From Suillus spraguei (taxonomy: Eukaryota > Basidiomycota > Agaricomycetes > Boletales > Suillaceae): a stretch of DNA of 64,000 nucleotides. The translations under genes were made by a program, and so were the position numbers. The stretch lies in NCBI GenBank assembly GCA_016800925.1, contig JABCPU010000123.1, positions 106,744-170,743 of the forward strand, read 5' to 3'. Below the pieces are notes generated by a model. The model was not told the DNA's origin, did no database searches, and was given only the letters and a program-made list of their open reading frames with translations. Shown in pieces: positions 12,322-21,335 of this stretch (position 1 is the stretch's first letter; each line of letters starts with the position of its first letter).

Positions 12322-13131
12322 AAATCCTCAACAATCCGTCTCACGGTTTCTTCATCTTCTTCTTCTCCTTTGACTTCGGTTTGTCGGAGTGGGGTCTTCT
12401 TCTTCCTTTCAGGACAATTATGAATGCGGTGTCCTGTTTTCCTGCATCCGAAGCATTGTCCTTTCTTCATGCACTCGGATCTCTCCATATCGGAGATTCG
12501 ATCTACGACCATTGCGTTGGAATCACGGTTCGGAATATACCGTGCATTCCCGTAGTTCTTCTTCTTCTGTTGTGGAGTATGACGTGTCCTCATGGTGTTA
12601 AGCCGATGATGGGCGTTGTCAATAGCAATGCATTGCAGCACAACGTCTCTAAATATTTCGGAGACATCTCCGTATTGAAAAGCTTTGTAAGGATACCCCA
12701 ATTAAGGCCGTCTTGGAAGAACTGGATCTTCGTCGCGTTGTCAGTGATCTGAGCCTTGGCTGCAAGTGCCTCAAAGTCAGCGACATAAGTGTGGAGATCT
12801 CCAGTTCCTTGTTTGAGATCTCTGAGTCTTGTAAGCGTGGTCCCTTGGTATCCACTGGTTCGAATGCTTCTTTGAAGCTCTTCATAAAATCTGCCATCGT
12901 CCCATAACCAACTTTTTGTCCCGAAGTGTCGGTAGATTGGGCGTGTTCGAGGAATTGTTCCTTCCAAGACTTGGCATTCCTTTCGGTCATAAAGGATGTT
13001 ATGTAGATGATCTTCTGCTTGTCGGTGGTGTAAAGCTTTTCATTGATGTCAAAGTGCAAATTGCACGACTGGATAAATTCGCGAGAGTTATCACGATCTC
13101 CATCAAAACCAATTGGTTGACCGATCTTCAA
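12318..13131 (-). pseudogene. A2 gag, capsid and zinc knuckle, N terminus lost
   Basis: Starts directly after LTR sequence at 13131, lacking the ATG and the first ~8 residues seen in A1. It encodes the retrotransposon gag domain (FDGDRDNSREFIQSCNLHF) and, after one frame change near 12.65-12.7 kb, the CCHC knuckle CFGCRKTGHRIHNC. The C-terminal tail ends at EDF before the protease frame. It lies immediately upstream of pol, as in A1. Confidence 0.88.
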
Positions 13132-13481
13132 AGGTTCGGCCTCAAAGACAAGTCTAAGAGGTTCTATGAGAATAGAGACTAAGACTAAGGAGTGCTTAGA
13201 CTTAGAGACGATTCAAGGACGACTTAGGTTGGAGACCTAAGCGAAGGATGTTCCAGGTAAAACCCAGTAAGATTAAAGTAGTAAATCTACTACAAGTACA
13301 CTGTGCTTAAATAGGCCAATATGTGCGCACAGACCAAGAGAGACGTGAGAACATAAGTGCGTATCCAAAGGAGGAAGGCAACTATAGTACAAATGCGTTG
13401 AGCATATGAGTCAGAGTCATGTTACGTAATATACAAGGTAAATGAGGTAGAAAATGAATAGGGGCACGTACAATTGTAACA
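13131..13481 (-). repeat. Truncated 5' LTR of A2
   Basis: Matches the outer ~350 bp of the family-A LTR in minus orientation, ending GTACAATTGTAACA at 13481. The inner ~130 bp that should adjoin the PBS is absent, and the sequence passes from GGCCTCAAAGACAAG straight into gag codons. Confidence 0.92.
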
Positions 13482-14382
13482 ATGTCTATAGGAAACTCCA
13501 CTCGTCCAAAGACTGTCTTACTCCTTTTAGCATTGCCAGCGGCATCACTCGCTTACCGCACACTGTACCACTTGCCGCACCATGTTCCACATACCAATGT
13601 CCTTCCATGTCCTTGCTGCGTCCGCATAGCTCCATTTGGTGCGTAGTTTGTACATGACCATTTATCACTGATTCCACAGCAAGTCTTATTCCATGTTGCC
13701 TCATGCCACAGCTGCCTTGCACTACATTTATATATGGTGGTTACTGCACCTGAGCACTACTGATTTTGCCTAGAGCATTCCGAGTACATACAATTTAGGA
13801 TATAAGCACCGCATAGCCCACACAATACAGTACCTTATTTTCACCATACTATAGGTCAGGATTAGTGTCTAGCTCTGGATCTACCCAGTAGTGGACTTAG
13901 TCTTTAAAGTTTCTTTACTGCTTGTTAATCAATTTCGCTCATTCACCGTTACCGCTGGCACACCGCTAGATTCTCAACCCCTATTTTGACTGGACTTCAC
14001 GCTCACTGCTGCTTTACTGCTGAAAGTACTGCAGATTTCTTTACTGTTTCTTTGCACCACTCGCGCTTTACTGCTACTGCTGACATTATCGCTTGTCATT
14101 ACTCACTTGACACTACATTTCCAAGCATGTTTCAACCACGGTAGTACCACTACGTACGACGCTAGTTCTGGCAGCACCTTCGCTAGCTGCGGCAACTTAC
14201 CACTGACCACAATGCTACACTCGCACACTGGTTTGACTAGGATTAGACTATACTAACAGGCATCCCCCTTTATGGTCGAACACTCTTGTTTGACAAGTGA
14301 AGCAGACTAGACAGAGCACAAGACTCACATACTAACTTAAGAGGTAGTTTATCTACAGCCCAGGTTAGGTTGTATCTTTACA
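13482..14382 (+). mobile_element. Family D element, truncated at its left end
   Basis: About 0.9 kb matching the family-D copies at 36.6, 39.2, 40.2 and 43.6 kb, in the orientation that ends TTGTATCTTTACA (14382). The first ~65 bp of the element (the TGTAACGAACATATTGG end) are missing where A2 abuts it. The right flank is GCGG, a CpG-centred tetramer like the other D/F target sites. It contains the family TATA-like GATATAAGCACC. No coding capacity. Confidence 0.85.
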
Positions 14383-14599
14383 GCGGCTGAGGTATGCACT
14401 TACTGTCATTCATATTTACTTTATATCTGACTATGTAGTAGCGCGGTATACACCGCTTTGACTTAGGTGAATAACAGTCATTCTCTCATCCTTCCTTTGG
14501 ATAGCGGCTGAGCATGGTATATGCCGCTTTTACTTAGTTTTGTCAGATGGATATTATTCTGTCTTCAGATAATATATTTTTGCTAGCTGAGGGTGACTA

Positions 14600-15625
14600 T
14601 CACTTGTATTTAATTTACTCCAGGCCCAAAAACATGAGCCTGCATCATAACAAGACCATAACAGTGGTATTTTGCAAATCACAAGCTTATTGGTCAACTG
14701 TCACTCGGAGGTATATATTGAACGGAAGAACAAACAATGTTTCCAATATATCTCAATGCTAAACCTGCTTCTTCATTGACAATAAGCTTCAACAAGACAG
14801 TAAATGCAAACCTGTGCCTATTGCATGTCTACTTGTCAGCCGTCACTTGAAGCCCTATGTTACACAGCAGTGCCTACAATAGTCTGAGATATCTTGAAGT
14901 TTATCCTGCTTCTTTATCGAGGACAGGCTTCAGCAAAACCTCAAAAGCAGATACGTGGATATTGCACATTTATTTCTTCATTGTGGCTCGAAGCTATATG
15001 TGCCACAGTGGCCCTGACAATGATCTAAGGTATCTCAAAGTCAATATTGCTTCTTCATCAATGAATAGTTTGAGCAAAACCCTAAACACAGCCACATGCT
15101 TATCACACATCTATTTGTTGGCTGTTGCTTGGATTCATATATTACACAGCAGCGCCAACAATGATCTAAGGTATCTCAAAGTCGATCCTGCCTCCTTGTT
15201 GACAACAGGCTGAAGCAAGATCTTGAACATAGACACATGCATATTGCATGCATATTCGTTGGTTGTGACTTGGAGCTATATGGTGCATAGTGGCATCGCC
15301 AATGATCTATGGTATGTTAAAATCACTCCTGCATCCTCATTCATGACAACTTTCAGCAAGAGCTCGAACACAGACATGTGCATATTGTACATCTATTTGT
15401 TTGTTGCCCCTTGGGGCCATATGTTATACAGTGGTGCCAATAATGATCTAAGACATTTCAAAGCTGATCCTGCTTCTTCATTGATGCACAGCTTCAACAA
15501 GACCATAAACACAGCCATGTGCTCATGGCATGTTAATTTGTCAGTTATCACTCAGAGCTATACATTACATGGAAGAGCAAAAAATGCTCTAAAATGTGGT
15601 AGAGTCAATATAATTTCTCAATGAA
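14600..15625 (+). repeat. Tandem array, 141-bp (47-codon) unit, about seven copies
   Basis: Homologous positions (AATGATCTAAGGTATCTCAAA and variants) recur at 14736, 14878, 15019, 15160, 15301, 15442 and 15583, i.e. every 141 bp with one step of 142. Because 141 is a multiple of three, the plus frame stays open through most of 14857-15624 with one TGA (15211-15213). Each unit encodes a variant of NDLRYLKVDPAS followed by NTDTCILHIYL. The minus strand also gives a repeated peptide (LRYLRSLLA) but with more stops. I recognise no protein family. The units are well diverged yet rarely have stops or length changes. Confidence 0.85.
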
Positions 15626-16159
15626 CAGAGTTGTTGATTTGTCACATATAAGCACTAGTTGTCTGGTGAGGCCATTCATTCAGGAAAATCCAAAACTCTA
15701 GATTGTGATTTGAGTTCAAATATTTTGCAATGGGGGTGATACTCATAAATGATCAAAATTTCTTTGCATCTTCACAATTCATGCAATCTTTGGCTCTCAT
15801 AACCAGGAGTAACAAAATTACATGTACTGCTGTATCTCAGAGCTTTGGTAGGTATGTTTGTTCCATGGACTGCAAGTTTACAACCATAGCTTCATTGTCA
15901 TAGATTTTAGTTATTCTTCCTACAATAATATGAATATCACGATAACATTAACATTACTATATATAACATTAAGTGTAATTGATGTAACAGAGATTCTAGA
16001 GTTAGTCAGAGTCAAATGTGGTGAAATGAAGAAACTAGCGCTGGCCTAAGTATAAGTGCAGCGTTAATCCTACTAAAGGTGCGAGTGAGATGTTCGACCC
16101 AAGAGGACTGCAGATAGAAGCAATTCCTTCTAAGTTAGTGCAAAGGAAACAATGAAGTA
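15626..16159. other. No gene recognised
   Basis: AT-rich sequence with short frames only, between the 141-bp array and the inverted gag remnant. No element termini found. Confidence 0.45.
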
Positions 16160-17358
16160 CTAAATTGGCTGCGAGGATTCTGATTTCCAAGGGGTGCTCT
16201 TGGTGGTAGGCATTGCCGTGTTAAGGATATTAGTACCGGGGTTGGGCGCTGCACTTGCTTTGACTTGGGGTGAAACCACCTCCTCGACCGCGTCAGCAGC
16301 TTTAGAGGATGGTCCCACTTTAGGGCTCAGTAGCATCTCGACGCCATCAAACCGCACGGTCTTTCCCTTGTCCGATTTCCTAGCAGCATATGTGTCAGCG
16401 TTATTAGCATCATACAATTCCTGCGCCAGACATAAGTCATTAGCGTGCTCTACTTCAGTGTCTGTCCTGTGAACGGCGTTAGTGTGCAAGAATGCAGAGG
16501 GATCGATGTCGAGCACAGCATCACACCCATGCTCAACCCGGCAGTATGTTACAGTCGTACATGCCCCTATTCATTCTCTCTTTGTCTCCTTTACTTGTAT
16601 ATTACATAATGTGACTCTGACTCATATGCTCAACGCATCTGTACTATAGTTGCCTTCCTTCTTTGGATACGCACTTACATTCTCATGACTCTCTTGATCC
16701 GTGCGCACATATTGACCTATTTAAGCACATTGTATTATGCTTGTATACTTTACTTTAATCTTACTGGGTTTTACCTGGAACATCCTTCGCTTAGGTCTCC
16801 AACCTAAGTTGTCTTGAATCATCTCTAAGTCTAAGCACTCCTTAGTCTTAGTCTCTATTCTCGTAGAACCTCTTAGACTTGTCTTTGAGGCTGAACCCTT
16901 GATCGTACTCGGAACGCATTCTTTGTACTTTCACCTTGTCCTCTTCTGGACATTGTAGAACTTCCCAGCAGACCGTCCATGTCTTTTCACTGTCGCTGGT
17001 GATGCAACCCCAGTTCGTAACACAGTACAGGTTTCCCAATACCATAGTGGTAGCTCCCGTAGCGGGGCTTTCGCTCGCCAAGCGGTCAAGGCTTCGTTGG
17101 AAATCAGGACCAAGATGAGGGACCGCATTGCCGTTAGGCAGAACTATGCATCCGTTCCTATTAATGATCTCACCATCACATATGTACGCTTCCTTGACCG
17201 TGCAATCCAGCATCTTGTGCAGACCACTGCAAAAGTGGCACATCATGGGTGCATACTGCGTGTACTCTCGCTTGATCACAACGGCAGGATTGGCTGGTTG
17301 TGTCTGCGGTTGCGGTGATGCCTGTTGAGCAGTGGAAGATTTAGCATATGCCGGCGAG
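16160..17358 (-). pseudogene. Gypsy element C, gag zinc-knuckle region (inverted)
   Basis: Read on the minus strand from 17358. A Pro/Gln-rich stretch leads to a knuckle-like CHFCSGLHKMLDC, then the conserved phrase CIVLPNGNAVPHLGPDFQR that I associate with gag of one basidiomycete gypsy lineage, then a charged tail (DKGKTVRFDGVEMLLSPK). The solo LTR 16547-17022 splits it; across that insertion the frame continues cleanly (LGNLYC then RVEHGCDAVLDIDPSAF). The matching protease and RT lie on the plus strand from 18.2 kb, so this gag lies head-to-head with its own pol. Confidence 0.7.
16547..17022 (+). mobile_element. Solo LTR, family A, TSD CAGTA
   Basis: A 476-bp LTR from TGTTACAGTCGTACATGCCC to CAGTTCGTAACA, with the perfect duplication CAGTA at 16542-16546 and 17023-17027. 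Inserted into the element C gag remnant. Confidence 0.96.
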
Positions 17359-18127
17359 TGTTAAGACCATACTCAAGGGTAGAGAGATCCGAAGGGCTTT
17401 GGCCTCAGTTCGTGCACTGTGCCCCTTTCTCGAGTAATGCCCCTTATTTCAGGGAGGAGTTATTTGTCCGAAGACCCGGAAGGAGTTGCATGATGGATCT
17501 GGGTGTCCGAAGGTATTGGATATGATACGTCCGAAGGTTATTCGGAACGTAAGAAGAGGACAGAGATTAAGGCTAGTTTTGGAATGAGTTCCTAACTAGA
17601 AACTAACGGAGGTAGACTATCCGAAGATAGAGTCGGAGATATAGACTATAGGAATCAATCCTAAGTCTCGGAAGGTGACTTAAAGTGGAAAGTGGCTTAA
17701 GTCCGGAGGAAGCAGAATGAGTAGAATCTAAGATGATATTTGAACTAAGGTTCTATGGAGATCTACAAGTGGTTTATATACTGTAAGTATCTAAGATGGA
17801 TAATCAGCAAGTCCGGGACCGAGGGCTATGTACGAAGTGTAACGGAAGTCTATTAGTTAATGCACAGCGGATCAGTAAGCATGAATCGGAAATGAACACA
17901 GGAAACGGATCAGTGACACAGGACGGAAATATAAACAGCTGGAATACCAGAAACAGGAGGAATGACGAAAGGAGATAGACGCAGATATACACAAGGGAGT
18001 TAAGGTGCGAGAAGTGAGCACATTCGGATGGGTGGTCCGGACAGGATCTGTGGACTGGACGGATATGGAATCGATCAGATCTGATCGGATATGGTTGGAT
18101 CTGAGATTAGAAGTATGGTATATGACA
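17359..18127 (-). mobile_element. LTR of family B, no TSD, at an inversion junction
   Basis: About 769 bp from TGTTAAGACCATACTCAAGG to GGTATATGACA, matching B copies at 41903-42651 and 50148-50896. The TATATAAACC box is on the minus strand, which sets the orientation. Flanks GCGAG (17354-17358) and CTACT (18128-18132) do not match; a GCGAG does occur 13 bp further on (18141). The LTR sits exactly between gag (minus) and protease (plus) of element C, so it probably marks a recombination breakpoint. Confidence 0.88.
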
Positions 18128-19837
18128 CTACTACCAACAAGCGAGTTAGCGTTAATGCCGTGCTAGTCAACGAGTTAGGTATCATGCCTAGCGCTAGGGA
18201 ACAGATGAAGTATTGGGAGCGTTACTGCTCATGAGGTGCTGACAGACGAGTGGTCACAGAGCACTTTGCGCCGCTGCGGGCTATCATGGCCATTACCAAG
18301 GGGCAGGTCTTGACATGTACATTGGACCAGGGTGCTGAATGTCTTGTCATGCTGGCAAGAGTTTGGCGTGCGCTGGGTTCCACACCGCTGAGACCAGACC
18401 ACAAGATCAACATGGAGTCGGCTAACACATCTACCAACAAGATGCTGGGAGTCATTGTGAACCTACCGCTGGACTTTGGAACTGGTGAAATGCTGTTCCA
18501 GGTACAAGTTGTCAAGACCGCTAACTTTGATCTCTTGCTAGGAAGACCATTCTACATGATGACAGCATGTAACACTGAGGACACGCCAAGCGGCGAGCAG
18601 GACCTTACGCTCACTGACCCCAATAATGGCAAGGTCATCTGCATACCCACACAGCCATGGGTAAAGAAATGTCAGGGTTGCGCTAAGTGCCTGGCAACAT
18701 CAACCAAGCAGGATTTTTAAAGATCGATGAGCCGCACATGGCACGGGGAGACTCCCAAACATTTCATTCTTCTTCTTCTTTCGTTTCTCAAGAACCAATT
18801 ACCGCTAAAGTTACCGCTAAAGTTACTGCTACCGTATCAAGTTCCACTGACCGCATACTGGCGCCCACTGTGCAACCACCACTCTTACGGAGCACTACTG
18901 CTGATGCATTGTCGTCTCCCTTTAACTGCCCTCAAATATCCGCTCATTATCATTACCTAACCTCTATGCATTCCTCCATTAACGCCGAGTCTACTGAAGC
19001 CTTCCACAGCGTTTATACCTACGATGAGACCACACATTCCTACGTCTACAAACCTGTATGCAAGAAAGTTAATACTGTCCCGACTACCATGCTGCCAGAA
19101 TACCACATGCAACAGGAATTACTGCCAGACCCTTTGGCTGGTTTACCTGAGTTACCGCCACGCCCGCCAGACTTTGCACCTGGCATGTGGTTTACCCAAG
19201 AGAGAGCTGACGCACTCGATCTGGACCCCATGAAGTGGCTATGGCCAGAGGAGGACAAGCTCATACGTTGGCTTGTTCGTGAACACAAGACTGCCTTCAC
19301 TTGGGACGCATCAGAATGTGGCCATCTTGACGAGAAGTACTTTCCGCCATACAAGATACCGACGGTACCACACACACCGTGGGTGGAGCGCAGTATCCCA
19401 ATCCCTCCTGCCATGCTGGAGAAAGTTGTGGGCATTATCAAGGAAAAGATCGCATCCGGCATGTACGAACCGTCAACGGCGTCTTAACGCTCCCAATGGT
19501 TCTGCATCATCAAGAAAGACGGTACATCACTGCATATAGTTCACGATCTCCAACTGCTGAACAGGGTAACTATCAAAGACGCTTCCATTCCTCCTTTCAT
19601 TGAACATCTTGCTGAATCATTTGCCAGCTATGCTGTGTATGGCATGATGGACTTATTTTCAGGATATGATCAGCCATCGCTACATGTTGACTTGCGCGAT
19701 ATGACTACCTTTGGTACACCGTTGGGGCCTTACCACCTAACCACATTTCTGATGGGCCACGCTAACGGTGTACAGCTCTTTCAGGGGGATATTTGTTTCG
19801 TCCTACAAGATGAGATCCTGACGTACACATTCCCATT

Positions 19838-20307
19838 TGTTACAGTTGTACGTGCCCCTATTCATTTTCCTTTTATCTTCTTACTTGTATATCATGTCAC
19901 GTGACTTGACTCATATGCTCAACGCATCTGTACAACACATGCCTTCCTTATTAGGATACGCAGTTACATTCTCACGGTTACCCGGTCTGTGCGCACATAT
20001 CTATATAAGCACAGTGTACTTGTAGTAGATTCTTTACTTCAATCTTACTGCGTTTCACCTGGAACATCCTTCGCTTAGGTCTCCAACCTAAGTCGTCTTG
20101 AATTGTCTCTAAGTCTAAGCACTCCTTAGCCTTAGTCTCTATTCTTGTAGAACCTCTTGGACTTATCCTTGAGGCCAGACCCTTGATCGTACTCAGAATG
20201 CGTTCCTTGTACTCTCACCTTGTCCTCTTCTGGATATTGTAAGAACCTCCCAGCAGACCGTCTGTGTCTTTTCACTGTCGCTGGTGATGCCATCCCAGTT
20301 CGTAACA
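19838..20307 (+). repeat. 5' LTR of A1
   Basis: TGTTACAGTTGTACGTGCCC to CAGTTCGTAACA, 470 bp, nearly identical to the 3' LTR. Confidence 0.97.
20002..20046 (+). promoter_or_regulatory. A1 LTR core promoter and predicted transcript start
   Basis: TATATAAG at 20002-20009 is followed about 34 bp downstream by ACTTCAATCTT at 20036-20046. In the other family-A LTRs this 11-mer is ACTTTAATCTT, the exact complement of the PBS. Spacing from the TATA box puts the transcript 5' end at or next to this 11-mer, as required for self-primed reverse transcription. Confidence 0.6.
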
Positions 20308-20308
20308 A

Positions 20309-20319
20309 AAGATTAAAGT
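20309..20319 (+). other. A1 primer-binding site, self-priming type
   Basis: AAGATTAAAGT lies one base after the 5' LTR end. Its reverse complement ACTTTAATCTT is the predicted 5' end of the family's own transcript (11/11 in the other LTRs, 10/11 in A1). The Tf1/sushi group of chromoviruses is known to prime from the first 11 nt of its own mRNA, so I read this as the same mechanism rather than a tRNA PBS. Confidence 0.65.
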
Positions 20320-20506
20320 CTTTAACTGTCGTCGACTATCCAGTCTTCGACCCCGAACCCTGATTGCTTAGATAAGCAGACTAGTGTACACGTACGCTAA
20401 ACCGATTGTCAAGAGAAGCCCTCTGACAAGAAGACAAGCCCTAACGGACAGCAAGACAGCGCGTGTAGGCACCGAGAAAGTATAACTCACCAGACGAATC
20501 ACCAAT

Positions 20507-21316
20507 ATGGCAACCAAAGAATTTGAATACAAGATCGGTCAGCCAACCGGTTTTGATGGAGATCGCGACAATTCTTGCGAATTTATCCAGTCATGCAATC
20601 TACACTTCGACATCAACAAAAAGCTTTACACCACTGACAAGCAGAAGATCATTTTCATAACATCCTTTATGACTGAAAGAAATGCTAAATCCTGGAAAGA
20701 GCAATTCCTTGACCATGCTCAATCAACTGACACTTCTGGACAAAAAGTTGGTTATGGGACAATGGTGGATTTTATGAAAAGCTTCAAAGAAGCCTTTGAC
20801 CCAATGGATACCAAGGGAACCGCAATCACGAAACTCAGGGACCTCAAACAAGGAAGCGGAGATCTCCACACTTATATCGCTGACTTTGAGGCACTTGCAG
20901 CCAAGGCTCATATCACTGATAATGCAACAAAGATCCAATTCTTCCAAGATGGCCTGAATTGGGGCATCCTTACAAAGCTTTTCGCACTAGGAGATGTCTC
21001 AGAAGTATTTCGAGACGTTGTGCTGCAATGTGTTTCCATTGACAATTCCCATCATCGTCTCCAAGCCATGAGGACACGTCATGCTCCACAACAGAAGAAG
21101 AAGAACTACAGAAACGCACGATACATCCCTAATCATGACTCAAACGCAATGGTCGTAGATCAAATCTCCGACACGGAAAGATCCGAATGTATGAAGAAGG
21201 GACAATGCTTCGGATGCAAGAAGACAGGACATCGCATTCATAATTGTCCTGACAGAAAAAGAAGACACCGCTCCGACAAACCGAAGTCAAAGAAGAAGAA
21301 GACAAAGAAACAGTGA
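20507..21316 (+). CDS. A1 gag, capsid plus CCHC knuckle
   Basis: ATG at 20507 opens a 269-residue frame. The N-terminal half is a retrotransposon gag capsid domain (FDGDRDNSCEFIQSCNLHF to about DGLNWGILTKLF). A CCHC knuckle, CFGCKKTGHRIHNC, is at residues ~234-247. Relative to A2, one base is missing in the Lys-rich tract just after the knuckle, so the last ~20 residues are read in another frame and end early at a TGA. The protease frame begins about 20 bp after the stop. The product packages element RNA into virus-like particles in this family. Confidence 0.9.
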   Translation: MATKEFEYKIGQPTGFDGDRDNSCEFIQSCNLHFDINKKLYTTDKQKIIFITSFMTERNAKSWKEQFLDHAQSTDTSGQKVGYGTMVDFMKSFKEAFDPMDTKGTAITKLRDLKQGSGDLHTYIADFEALAAKAHITDNATKIQFFQDGLNWGILTKLFALGDVSEVFRDVVLQCVSIDNSHHRLQAMRTRHAPQQKKKNYRNARYIPNHDSNAMVVDQISDTERSECMKKGQCFGCKKTGHRIHNCPDRKRRHRSDKPKSKKKKTKKQ

Positions 21317-21335
21317 GGCGGATTGTTGAGGATTT

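Larger units (their letters stand above)
6227..13481 (-). mobile_element. Ty3/gypsy chromovirus A2, minus strand, deleted 5' end
   Basis: Full-length-scale chromovirus read on the minus strand: partial 5' LTR (13131-13481), gag, protease, RT, RNase H, integrase, chromodomain, extra ORF3, polypurine tract, complete 3' LTR (6227-6701). It is the same family as A1 (19838-27280). The 5' LTR lacks its last ~130 bp; the leader, the primer-binding site and the first ~8 gag codons are gone too, so LTR sequence runs straight into gag. The outer flanks (GGCTG at 6222-6226, ATGTC at 13482-13486) do not match, so the insertion ends were altered after integration. Without a PBS it cannot be reverse transcribed from its own RNA. 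Confidence 0.93.

Noticed and set aside
14600..15625. CRISPR array or origin iterons
   Set aside because: Units are head-to-tail without unique spacers, 141 bp long and diverged, in a fungal context.
17796..17978. A conserved ~60-codon frame (also at 42032-42214 and 50585-50767, and an opposite-strand twin)
   Set aside because: It lies wholly inside family-B LTRs, is open on both strands, and its conservation follows from the copies being recent repeats. No independent coding signal.
17354..18145. TSD GCGAG for the B LTR at 17359
   Set aside because: The second GCGAG is 13 bp beyond the LTR end, so it does not abut the element. The other B copies have exact flanks.
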